DNA from: Chara braunii | Lineage: Eukaryota > Streptophyta > Charophyceae > Charales > Characeae | Assembly (NCBI GenBank): GCA_003427395.1 | Contig: BFEA01000151.1 | Span: 28,117-60,006 of the forward strand | Direction: 5' to 3' | Length of the DNA: 31,890 nt | Shown here: positions 9,204 to 18,768 of the stretch, in pieces | How positions within the stretch are numbered: the stretch's first letter is position 1 | How the letters are laid out: the number at the start of each line of letters is the position of its first letter | Notes under the pieces: model-generated | What the model was told of the DNA's origin: nothing | Seen by the model: only the letters and a program-made list of their open reading frames with translations | Databases searched by the model: none | Program-made: the position numbers and the translations under genes

Positions 9204-9932
9204 AAGGCTAGACCACCCAAACTTATGGAACATGTCTAGCTTAGCCATTGAGTATATACAAACACATGTCACAACAACTTTTCTCTTCTTTGAGCATATG
9301 ACTAGGTCACCCTAGTCGCCCTGAACTGTTTAGCTATACCAACTTTATATAATTATTTGCACTTAGTCTTTTGAGGTAGCATATAACTGAACCGATCATC
9401 TTTAGCTCGAGATTCAGTCTGCCCCTTCGTACCACAAGTTTATTCTTAATAAGTACTCTCTTCAATTGGTCATAAGCTATGGTTAGACCACCCAAACTTA
9501 TGGAACCTTGTCTGACTAACCTGTTCATAGATAATATAATAATAAAGTATAGCCAAGTTATAACCTTCTGGTTTCAACATGTGCGTGGCGTTGGACCAAG
9601 ACGACCCAAACTTATGGAACATGACTTGGTCCTCAGCCTGGTTCATTTCTCTTAAAACCAAAGCAGGAAGAGGTTGAGCCACCCAAACTTAAGGAACATG
9701 CTCAAACCTCCTCGTTCAGTAACTAAAGAAACTGACAGAAACCCAAAGTAAGCAAGGCGACCAAGCCACCCAAACTTATGGAACATGCTTGGTCCCTGAA
9801 AAGTCATTCACAGTCAGCCCTCACAAATCAGAGCAACCAGACCACCCAAACTTATGGAACATGTCTGGTTCTCCAGGCAATTCAAAATAAACATAGCACT
9901 GGGTCTGCCCAAACTTATGGAGACTTGCCCAG
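9204..9932 (+). repeat. Seven conserved-loop, variable-stem hairpins
   Basis: Seven copies of a loop close to CACCCAAACTTATGGAACAT are each enclosed by a different complementary stem. The stems are: GCTAGAC/GTCTAGC (9207-9213 and 9234-9240); GGTTAGAC/GTCTGACT with two G:U pairs (9481-9488, 9510-9517); GGACCAAG/CTTGGTCC (9593-9600, 9625-9632); GAGGTTGAGC/GCTCAAACCTC with one bulge (9670-9679, 9700-9710); GACCAAGC/GCTTGGTC (9759-9766, 9787-9794); AACCAGAC/GTCTGGTT (9835-9842, 9863-9870); and a weaker CTGGG/CCCAG (9899-9903, 9928-9932). Pairing is preserved while stem sequence changes, which is the signature of selected secondary structure or of a mobile hairpin. The strand of any transcript is unknown. 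Confidence 0.85.
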
Positions 9933-12525
9933 CCTTTGATAGACCCAGTCAAACTCAAGCAATACTGTCTTTCTCCCATCCTTCCCCCAGATGCAATCCC
10001 ACAATCTGCGTCGAGTCAAACAATAAACTGAAACTGACATTGCACATACATTCCTTTACTTAGTCTGGTTTGTGTCATGAAAGTCAAACTAAAAAAGTCA
10101 AAGTAGAGATGCTCACAATATACTCAGTCAAAACATAGCAAGGGATACAGTTAATGGATTAAAACTGGGTTTGTAGAAGGAAAACGAATGGTTACCTCTC
10201 AGTTTCGTGCCTCCAGAACTCCTCCTGAGTTCCGGCAGAGCTCACGCAATCGGAGGGTTGACTCCCCACAGAGTCTTGCTGCGGTCCTACGGGTTGCAAT
10301 TCCGCTTGCCGCCTTCCTCTCAGAACATGACTAGACTTAGAGTAATCAGGGCAGAAGGAGGGGTTTGAGACTCTCGAGATACAAGAGGGAGACTAACTCA
10401 ACTTCCAGGAGAGGGCCTCAATATCTTCTGTCGCCTGAGGGCCCCGCAATGATGGTCAAGCGTAACAGCTTGGTCAACTTGAAGTCAACTGTTGAAACGA
10501 ATCCTCTGACGATCCCCCAGTCTGCAGCAATAACCCCCTCTTATAAAACCTGGTCACTTAACGCCGTCTCCCACTGACTAAAACTGCAGTTAAGCTCCAG
10601 TAAGCCTTGCAGCTTTCAATTCTCTAATCAACAACACTCTACCTCGTACACCAGCCAGTAGCAGCAAGGTACAACAATTCAACAACGCCACTGTAACTCA
10701 TCATTCACCGCACGGATACAACGCTCGCAGCCACAATCCGATGTGCGCAGTAAAACGGCCTAGCAAGGTTGTGTGCACAACAACCGCTTCGGCAGGAAGG
10801 CACAGTGTGCTCAACAGGACAGCGTTGTATAGCAAACACAGCAACAGCAATAGTGCCCCTGTTCTGAATGGCAACAATTTGTAGTCAGGCTCTTGAACAC
10901 AACAATAGCAGACTGCTGTTTAGCAACTTCTGCAGCAGCAGCACCACGCAAGCAGGTAAGTCCCTCCGTTCGATAGGCTATGTGACTCATCGATCAGCCA
11001 GTAAGCCTTCCGGCCCTGTGGCTCGCCTCCCTACTGCTCCAACTGATGAGGTAGGGGGTACAACGGCCAGAAAGATAAGTCTTCGACTTTGCTGCTCATA
11101 TCACTCAGCTTCCACCGTTAGGATGAGCGAATCCCAAATGCACCCTCGATCCGCTAGAATAAGGAAGGAAGCACTACCTTGGTGGAGCTTTCTATTGCTG
11201 CGCCCGTTTACTGGGCAAGGTAAGAATGACCCTCCCGCCTGGGAGAGGATTAGGTACATGTTCCACTGACTCTTCTCTCTCTCGTCCTCGTCTTTTACCC
11301 CTCGTACGTTGCTCAACCTACATTCGTGATGCCACCGGCTTCCATTCCTAAATGCATGCGGTCAATAATGCGGTCAGATTCATGTACATTCGGTCAGCAT
11401 GGCGACAGTACTACTATCCGAGGCCATAGGAACACGCGTTCGAATGAACCTACCACCAGGACTCGAGACTATACATCGCCAGGATAAGTCGCGTTCGTAG
11501 ACAGGCGGAGAGGGCTAATTCAGCCAACGCGTGGAGCAACACACAGTCCCACGGGTAAGCTTCCAACCTCAACGGTTGGCTTCACCTACGAATAAAAATT
11601 GAATGAATCTTCCGCTAGAACCCGGAAAGATACATCGCCCGTAGCAGAGCCTCTCCTTGCATAGCCCTTGCTATCATAACTCCAAATTCAACCACTGAAC
11701 TTCAACTCCAATACCGCCATCGCACTCGCAGTTCCCCGAAACCTTAGTATAGAGCTTGTGTTCGTCGAGATTGGTCCAAAAACGAGCATTTCGTCAGTTT
11801 TTTTTTTCCTTCTTCATAGCTCCCAACTCCTCCTGAGCATCCCATTCTCCTACTGACTCGCTTTCTACTAATCCATCTACCAAACTACCACCACCAGCGA
11901 AATCGCCTCACCTTATAACCCCAATTCCACGTTTTAGCTAGCTGGACTCCGCTGAGGAATGAGCCCGATGTCTACTCCCCACCTTTCGCTATCGCCATAA
12001 CCCGCATGTCTCGACAGCTTTGCTCGATACTCTCTGCTACGAACTCACGTTCCACTCACTTAACAGCCTCTCCGACTTCGCCATTCAACTTGTCTTGGGC
12101 CATATCCTCAGGATTAGCTTTTACTTCGCCCAAATTGGTTTACAAACGAATGAGCTATCCCCTGTTCATCCCGCACCTCATCTCCTCGTCATCTCTGTGC
12201 GGTTCTTTTTACATTTTTCTCCCATTCTACTAATCTCCTACTAACTTCGACCTCAGATCCTGAGTCGCCAGCTTCGAGAACCCCCGAGTGATACTTAGGA
12301 TCATTCGATTCCGAAGAGAATCGAGTGCGCCACACAGTCTTGGCTCCTTTACACCTGCCTCTTCTCCATCTCCACCTCCGAATGCACCCGGCGCGGTTTA
12401 ACGCCCAGGTTCATCCCATCTTCGTTGCCTCTGTTCGCCTTTCTCGTGTTGAAGCCAACACGACTAGCGCACTGTGGCCCGGACAGCGCAAAAGCCTGGT
12501 CGAGCGAAAAATAGAGCAGAACAAC
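9933..12525. other. Non-coding stretch with weak promoter-like signal
   Basis: No gene recognised. A 9-bp hairpin CCAGAACTC/GAGTTCCGG (one mismatch) lies near 10214-10236. Donor-like GTAAGT or GTAAGA occurs near 10955 and 11220. The 133-codon frame at 10868-11269 has no family character and biased serine/arginine composition. The stretch sounds like LTR or leader sequence of an undefined element, but no paired LTRs or primer-binding site could be found by eye. Confidence 0.4.
10542..10548 (+). promoter_or_regulatory. TATAAAA box candidate
   Basis: A consensus TATAAAA follows a pyrimidine-rich CCCCCTCT run on the plus strand. It would suit a Pol II core promoter, for example of an LTR, but no gene or transposon frame follows at a useful distance, so this is suggestive only. 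Confidence 0.25.
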
Positions 12526-12626
12526 AAAAAAGACAAACCGTTTTCAATTTATGTGTGTCATCCTTGAGCAGGGGTCATGTTGATCTTCTCTATATCGTTC
12601 CAATTTTAACGGATGTCCCGAAGGAC
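12526..12626 (-). pseudogene. U6 spliceosomal snRNA copy (probably pseudogene)
   Basis: The minus strand from 12626 follows U6 from its 5' cap-proximal hairpin (GTCCTTCGGGACATCCG) through AAAATTGGAACGATA, GAGAAGAT and CCCCTG.TCAAGGATGACA to a T6 run at 12531-12526 that could end Pol III transcription. Length (about 101 nt) is normal. Key catalytic positions are changed: the invariant ACAGAGA box reads ATAGAGA, and the AGC triad reads AAC. Most differences are C-to-T or G-to-A, as expected from methylation-driven decay. No plant-type TATA or upstream element appears at the usual spacing upstream. U6 normally forms the spliceosome active site with U2; this copy is unlikely to work. Confidence 0.85.
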
Positions 12627-12703
12627 CAGGCGCACGGCAGCCTTGAGGGCTGCCATCGGATAGACCGGCCCCACGCAATTCATAATATTTAGTTTTACTC
12701 GTC

Positions 12704-12778
12704 GAGTTCCATCATCCGGGTTCCAGCACCGGTCCGTGCCTCAACAGTTCTCGGATGTACCCACTGAGCTAGACTCTT
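12704..12778 (-). pseudogene. tRNA-like sequence, degenerate
   Basis: The minus strand contains a good A-box/D-arm phrase (TAGCTCAGTGGG at 12771-12760) and, about 35 nt later, a T-arm-like CCGGTGCTGGAACCCGG in which the usual TTCGA loop is lost. Outer GAGT/ACTC pairing is partial. It lies upstream of the U6 copy on the same strand, with a GGCAGCC/GGCTGCC hairpin (12636-12654) between. Most likely a tRNA-derived SINE head or decayed tRNA. Confidence 0.35.
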
Positions 12779-13712
12779 GGGTTCGCGGCCGACCTCGGAA
12801 ATTGTACCGGCCTCTATGAAAAAATAAAAATAAAAATTAAAGAAGATCTTAAACTAGATGGAAAAGTTGATGGGGAGACGGGGAGGGACTTACCAGTACT
12901 CCCTCGGTCCTGCCGGGCGGGCCCGTGATCGGACTTCCCCAACAAAAACTAAGGAGGATAGTCCCTTGGGACCCTCAACCCCTCAACTCCTTCACTGCTC
13001 CATTGCTCCTACGTTTTCGCCTCCTGGCCTTGATCCTTGTACTTCCGTCTTGCAAACCCAGTGTCGTAACTTATAGGGCTAAGCCCAAGCCTGACACCAG
13101 TAAGTGCAAAATCCCACATAAAGTGGTGTTGCGCAACATTCAGGGCTAAGACAGCGCCCTGGGCCACTTCTTTACCGGCAAACCGCCTGAGGCCTCTAGG
13201 CATCCACGTCGGCTTGGTCAAACTGCACCGAGGCCGCCGCACGCATCACCCCGCACTCCAAACCTACCGTCGGTCGAACGTGCAGGACGAAAGGACGGAA
13301 CCTTTAGACCCCTAATCTAATCAGTAATAAAAATCAGGACGGTCAACTAAGCCGACTTCACGATCAAAAAGAAAAATCACATGTGCGCCTTAAAACTGCG
13401 CGCTCACACATTGTCTCAACTCAGACAACCTTCAACCTAAGCGCAGACAATCACCCCGACCCCGTGCGAGCACTCCAAAAATTCTGGATCAACTAGTCCT
13501 TCTGTCATTTGCAAAAAACAAGGCGGATACCCGTGTAAGGGTATTCGTGTCGACAGTTTACCGTACCATATTAAGCGACGCCCTTGTCGCTTTACAAGAT
13601 CAAAAAAACTATCAGTTCAACCATAATCCAAAATGCTGATGAGAAAGGAACCACTCCGATTAGCCGACAGACTCAGGTTTGAGGCCTCCAATAATCCATG
13701 TCAAAAACAACT
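12779..13712. other. Non-coding stretch
   Basis: No gene recognised. It contains an A-rich run (12818-12842), and short direct and inverted phrases around GGGCTAAG (13076-13083 and again near 13142-13149). Short open frames on both strands show no family features. Confidence 0.45.
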
Positions 13713-13794
13713 TTATGCTGTCAGGATTCCAACCTGGGTCTCCAACGTCCTGACCCTAGGACGTTGGGATACTCAATACTATACTATAGCATAA
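13713..13794 (-). pseudogene. tRNA-Asp-like gene or SINE head with enlarged anticodon arm
   Basis: On the minus strand a 7-bp acceptor stem is visible (TTATGCT at 13794-13788 pairing with AGCATAA at 13719-13713). A D-arm reads TAGTATAGTATTGAGTATCC, close to the eukaryotic tRNA-Asp D-arm. Next come GGAGACC and a T-arm CAGG-TTGGAAT-CCTG whose B-box differs at one base from GGTTCGAATCC. The anticodon arm is too long: CAACGTCCT pairs with AGGACGTTG around a 6-nt loop, and no GTC Asp anticodon lies in a 7-nt loop. Both internal Pol III boxes are nearly intact, so it could be transcribed. A tRNA-derived SINE or decoy tRNA is likelier than a working tRNA. Confidence 0.6.
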
Positions 13795-14278
13795 GTCCCA
13801 TTGGATCTCTCATTGTCCTCTCCCCTTCATCCTAGTAGACAAACTCCGGCTTCTCGTTGGGTGTCCCTATGTCTCAACCCTGTGAGCAGGGCCATAACTA
13901 GGGACTCGGGCCCTAACCGAGACCTTTGAAGGCATTTTTGCCTCCCTCCAACGATTCTCTCAATCAAACATATGTATTTATACAAATCTCATTATAGACT
14001 TTTCCTGCAGTCTAGTACAAGAAGGTTAGGTCTCCATCTTGGCCCACCATAGTCTGGGTGATCGTGCCAAATCTACGGCCCACCACGTTGTTATTTTAGC
14101 TTAAGTGCCCTCTCAGGTTGCACCATGATAGGTTTTTTCCTGATAAACATTGAATCAGGACTCAAAAAGACTCGACCCGACTCCTATCCCACGTCGTTCC
14201 GCATGAGTAAAAACCTCCTAAGTGGCTATACCCCTTTAAGTCTTTACTCCCTTGGCAAGACGCAGACCCTCTGTTCAG
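13795..14278. other. Non-coding stretch
   Basis: No gene recognised. Pyrimidine-rich, with CCTTTT and CCCTAA-like phrases but no true telomeric repeat. The only open frame (14125-14319) is short, has no family features and runs into the next foldback. Confidence 0.45.
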
Positions 14279-14400
14279 GTTACACCGATCAGCAGCCGAC
14301 ACTAGGGATTGCGCCCTAGTGATGCTAAACTTTACCGTTAACTTAGTTTTCTCATAAATGCCCTAAGATTAGCATAAGTGGCTGATCGGTGTGTCGTAAC
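14279..14400. repeat. Small foldback with nested hairpin (MITE-like)
   Basis: ACACCGATCAGC (14282-14293) is perfectly complementary to GCTGATCGGTGT (14381-14392), and the outer GTTAC/GTAAC extends the match after a 3-nt bulge. Inside, ATGCTAA (14322-14328) pairs with TTAGCAT (14369-14375), and CACTAGGG/CCCTAGTG forms a perfect 8-bp hairpin near 14300-14321. No flanking target duplication was recognised. Confidence 0.75.
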
Positions 14401-15315
14401 AATACAAGCCTACTGCGGGACTACAGAAAGGTCTGCCACACATAAAAGGTATTTACCAGTCCTCTGTGGGACAACATAGAGAAAACACGGCAACCTCTCC
14501 ACATTCACAAAACAAAAATCACCGTCAGATTCACGAGGTCGTGACCTCCCTACTTGATCAAGGCAAGAAGGTCACTTGTCAGTGACATCTCCCAAAATAA
14601 ATCACATTTGCGACCTCCAAAATTTCAACAATGGCCAAGCAAAAACTTGGTCATTCAATAATCAACTTACCATGCCATTGAATCTATTAACCTCCTTTCA
14701 TAGGAAGGAGGTCTCACTCAATAGGTCTCCCAGTCATCCCTTCTCTTTCTAGGATAAATTCTCATGCGACCCTTTCTTTTTAAAACACCTCTCCTCTCTG
14801 AAGATAAGTCTATCAACAAACATAAGACTATCTTCCTTACTTGAGGATGTTTTAACCATAAAACAAGTCAAACTGAGAGACCAACTTATGGGTCATCAAC
14901 CCTACTCAACAATAAACATTCGGCATGGCACGTATTCGAGTCTCAAAAACTCATAAATCCCTTAGGATTTTCACACTTTTCACAAAAACAGACTGCACTT
15001 CCTCTCCTTATACCCGACCGTATCATCCGCCCGTGGGCAGATCGCACGAGTATACGGAAGAGTAGACAGTCCACATCCAATCAAATTCATAAAATACGTA
15101 GCACACGAGATGTTTTTCAGTCATCTCACACACAAAGTCATCATACATGAAGATAAATTCATACATGTGAGAGCAATAGCAATCGTCAAACATAGGAAAA
15201 TAGTCTCGGATAGAACTCAACTCAAAAATATACTCAGGGATGAGATATCTCATTCAAAAACACACATATTAGCCCAAAATCCATAACTCACTCGGATCAA
15301 TCAATGTCACTCTTA
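14401..15315. other. AT-rich non-coding stretch
   Basis: No gene recognised. The 76-codon minus-strand frame at 15023-15253 is Tyr/Phe/Asp-rich, has no homology I recognise, and is likely fortuitous. The region ends where the A-rich satellite begins. Confidence 0.45.
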
Positions 15316-15775
15316 GTCGTTTTTTAGGTTTTTATCCCTAGGTCCTAGGCCCTTCTTTGCTTTCGCCGAAAAAATAGAACCCATAGTTTTTTTTTTTTTA
15401 TATATACTTAATAGTTTTTTAAGTTCCTATCCCTAGGCCCTAAGCCCTTCTTTCCTGTCGCTGAAAAAATAAAGCCCAAAGTTTTTTTTTTTTTTTCTTC
15501 GTATACTAAGTTGTTTTTAAGTTACCCATCTCTAGGCCCTAGACCCTTTTTTGCTTTCGTCGAAAAATAGAGTAACGAGTTTTTTTTTTTCTCTTTTTTT
15601 GCTCAGTCGTTTTTTAGTTACCTATCCTTAGACTATAGTCCCTTCGTTGTTTTCGCCGAAATATTGAGCCTAGAGAGTTTTTTTTTCTTTGTATGCTCGA
15701 TCGTTTTTTTGTTACCTATCCGTGGACCCTTAACCCTTCAACGTTTTTTTTTTTTCTCTTCGTATACTCAGTTGC
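15316..15775 (-). repeat. A-rich satellite, inverted block (5 monomers)
   Basis: Five monomers, starting near 15319, 15412, 15510, 15607 and 15703, carry the satellite in reverse orientation. They read as pyrimidine-rich CCTATCCCTAGGCCCTA, then CTTTGCTTTCG, then long T runs. The first three match, in mirrored order and register, the plus-oriented monomers at about 15825-16085. The two blocks therefore form a large inverted duplication centred near 15700. Confidence 0.9.
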
Positions 15776-16867
15776 AAGTAACAAAAAAATGAATGAGCAG
15801 AAGAAGAAAGAAAAGAAAACTCGTGATTTTATTTTTCGACGAAAGCAAAAAAGGATCTGGGGCCTAGAGATGGGTATTTTAAAAACAACTTAGTATACAA
15901 AGAAAAGAAAAAAAAACTTTGGGCTCTATTTTTTCGACGAAAGGAAAGAAGGGCTTAGGGCCTACGGATAGGAACCTAAAAAATTGCTAAGTATACAAAG
16001 AAAAAAAAACTATGGGCTCTATTTTTTGGCGAAAGCAAAGAAGGCTCTAGGGCTAGGTATAGGTAACTAGAAAATGATCGCGTGTACGAAGAAAAAACAG
16101 AAAACTCTGGGCTCTATTTTTCAGAAAAAGCAAAAAAAAAGTATAGGGCCTAGGGATAGGTAACTATAAAACGACTAAGTACACAAGGAGAAACAAGAAA
16201 ACTCTGAGCTCTATTTATCGGTGAAAGTAAAGAAGGGCTCAGGGTCTAAGAATATGTACCAAAAAAACGACAGAGTCTATCAAAAAAAAAAAAAAAAATT
16301 AGGCTCTATTTTTCGACGAAAACAAAGAAGGGCCTAAGGCCTAGGGATAGGTACCTGAAAAACGACTTAATGTACAGAAAAAAAAAAAAAAAAAAAACTT
16401 TGGACTCTAGTTTTCGGTGAAATCAAAGAACGGCCTAGGGCCTAGGGATAAGAACCTATTAAACCACTAAGTTTACAAATAAGAAAAAGAAAACTCTGGG
16501 CTGTATTTTTTGTCGAAGGCAAAGAAGGGTCTGGGGCATAGGCATAGGTACCTAAAAAACGACTTAGTATGCGAAGAAAGAAAAAAAAAACTCTGGACTT
16601 TATTTTTCGACGAAAGCAAAGAAGGACCCAGAGCCTAGGGATAGGTAACTAAAAAACGAAGTTCAAATTGACAGCAAGTAACATTAACTCAATTGATATT
16701 AACATAATAAAAATATTCTTTCTAAAACTATCGGCTCTAATTTTTTGCAGAAAGCAAAGAAGGGTCTGGGCCTTAAGGATAGGTACTTAAGAAACGACTT
16801 AATATATAATGAAAAAAAAAAAACTCTGGTCAATTTTTTGGTGAGAGCAAAAAAGGGCCTAGGGTTG
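15776..16867 (+). repeat. A-rich satellite, direct block (about 11 monomers)
   Basis: Monomers of about 90-95 bp have the order GGGCTCTATTTTTCGGCGAA, then AGCAAAGAAGGG, then CCTAGGGATAGGTACC, then AAAAAACGACTAAGTATACG, then an A run of variable length. Landmarks (the CTATTTTTCG phrase) fall near 15825, 15927, 16018, 16111, 16210, 16305, 16406, 16503, 16600, 16736 and 16831. Extra non-satellite sequence of about 40 nt widens the 16600-16736 step. Palindromes CCTAGG and GGTACC recur. Small Lys-rich open frames in the array are by-products of the A runs, not genes. Confidence 0.95.
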
Positions 16868-17700
16868 TTGCAGGTTTTCGAAAGTTTCCTGGTGTGGGTC
16901 GGGGGCACTACTACGGGGATGGGATTTTTTAGGCCCGTTAGTAGGGGTACCTGGTACTGGGAGCCGATTCTTATGTAGGGCGGTCTTGGAAGCGCTGAAT
17001 GCTTTGGCGGCGTGTTTCTTTGTTACGGTTGTCTGGTCTTGTGTCCGGATTTGGTCTTCGTAAGATGTGTCTAAAATGGTTTACTGCTTCGATTTATTTT
17101 TCTACATAAATCAGTTGACGGGTCAGTTTACTATCGTGACATAGACCCTGACCAGCTCCGATATCGGCAGTCGGACGAAACTAGTCGGGCCATCCACCGC
17201 TTCAGCTTGGCGGATATACGGTTCATAGGCATGACGCCCGTTTTTTATCCAGGCTCCATAACTTTGTGTATAATTCATATCTTGCGGCTATCTGTCACGT
17301 TCGAGATTCTGATGTGTTGATTTTCCATTTTTCTTCTTATTTTCTTGTTCCTTTTTGTTCTTTTTTCTTTTTGGCTCTCATATTTGCGCCAAGATGGTGG
17401 GTTTGACTTATAGATAACATGTTTATTTGCTTGGTCGTTGTTCATTTGATGTTTGGTCTATATTACGATGTGTAGGTCTCTGTAGGCCGGTGTTCCGCAG
17501 TTTTACTGTGCTTGTTTGTATTGCTAAACGATCGTGAAGTTATATGTCACCATCATTTCAACGTCGGAACCATAGTATCAATTGAACTACGTATGTGTGA
17601 CATGTGTTGGCTTTCGACAAATGTAGTCGTTAACTCATGAGCATTGTTATTGTTTGGTTTTCGTTTTTTTTATTTATTTTTTTCGTGTTTGGAAGGAGTT
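16868..17700 (+). other. Non-satellite segment: leader of the zinc-knuckle gene
   Basis: The array breaks off inside a monomer (after GGGCCTAGGG) and about 830 bp of mixed sequence follow, ending just before the ATG of the zinc-knuckle gene. The first 685 bp or so recur at 21014-21707. It includes a GGGCATGACGCCCGTTTTTT-type phrase (17228 region) that could form a short hairpin followed by T6, and T-rich stretches at 17320-17370 and 17665-17690. It probably represents the 5' untranslated part of a retroelement. Confidence 0.6.
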
Positions 17701-18768
17701 ATGGTGGGAGTGCCTACGACTCGGGGTTGTTATGAATGTGGTTCACTGAGCCACTGATGCACGACTGTCCGCAGAGGGCAGCGAGCTACCGTCCGACTAC
17801 GGGAGCTAACGCGGTGCCTACTGGAGCTCCGCTTTTGACCTTACCTGCACCAACCAGTTCTTCGTCGTCTCATCCGCACCTTCGAACCCCCGGGAGGGGG
17901 GTGCTTCAAGTTCTGGTACCGGGCATCAATCGCCGACACGATCTAGAGGATGATTGAGAGATAACCAAGAACGTCTGGATATTTGCTTTAACAAGTATTT
18001 GACGGATAAACAGAAGGAATCACGTCGCAAGGAGGAGGAGGAAAAAACTAGGAAAGATAAGGAGGAAGAAGAGTGTAAGCTTGAGTGGAAAAAGGAAAGG
18101 GAGTTATTTGAGTAGGAGATGAGTAACCGATTGGAGAAAAGGATGCAACGGTTGTGTTCAAGCAGGTAGGGAGGTGCAAATGTAGCTAGTACGAGTGGTA
18201 AGAATGATGACCTAGCGTGTTTAAAAGCAGAGAATGAACTTCTAAAGTTGAAGTTAGAAGGTGGGTCGGCTTCGCAAGATGATGATAAGTTTGTCCGCTT
18301 GCAGCGAGAGTTATTAGACCTTCGAAGGCAGGTGGTTGGTAAACGGGCGCAGGAGGATGAAATATTTTCTCTGAGATGGGAGATGGAAAATTGTGGGACA
18401 CAACTCTAGTTAAAATTAACTTCGAACATAAAATTGCAGGGAAGAAGAAAGAGATCGAAATGGTCCGTTGTAAAAGTGAACGAGCGATGGATGAGCCTTC
18501 GCTGTGGAAAAATAAAGCGCTTAGGTTTGGGAACAAACAGGGAAGTGTTGCAGTCAACACCCCGGATTGCTTTGTTCGTGGTACCCCCAAACCTCGCTGG
18601 ATGGACAATATAAGAGAAGGTGATAGATGGAAGGAGGAGTACAAGAGACTGCAAGGTCTGCATAAGCTATCCGCTTAAGCTTTAACACTTAAGGCGAAAC
18701 AGGCTGAATCAGAGTTGAAGCGCATGGAAGCGGAAAAGCAAGTCAAGAGCTTCCCTGATAAACTTAGG
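17701..18768 (+). pseudogene. Zinc-knuckle plus coiled-coil protein, retroelement-type, broken
   Basis: From the ATG at 17701 the frame reads MVGVPTTRGCYECGSLSH. That is the start of a CCHC knuckle (CX2CX4H), but a TGA follows at 17755-17757. The final cysteine (MHDCPQR) lies in another frame, one nucleotide short of the expected spacing, so a 1-nt deletion broke the finger. A Pro/Ser/Thr-rich linker follows. From about 17995 come strongly charged heptads (KEEEEKTRKDKEEEECKLEW), stops near 18114 and 18168, then another helical part (LKAENELLKLKLEGG, LQRELLDLRRQVVGKR) and a last open stretch to about 18678. Proteins of this plan are common in Chara-type repeat families, probably nucleic-acid-binding ORF1 or Gag-like. 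Function here is inferred only. Confidence 0.65.

Noticed and set aside
9204-9932. CRISPR-like array
   Set aside because: Copies share only the loop, spacing is irregular (64-274 bp), stems vary, and the sequence is from a eukaryotic repeat region with no cas genes.
10868-11269. 133-codon plus-strand open frame
   Set aside because: No recognisable domain, no supporting homologue by eye, internal donor-like GTAAGT, and low-complexity neighbourhood; likely chance.
13860-14280. Telomere-like CCCTAA phrases
   Set aside because: Only single scattered occurrences, no tandem run.
18186-18644. 152-codon minus-strand open frame
   Set aside because: It is the antisense shadow of the coiled-coil pseudogene, which has the clearer heptad and zinc-knuckle features on the plus strand.
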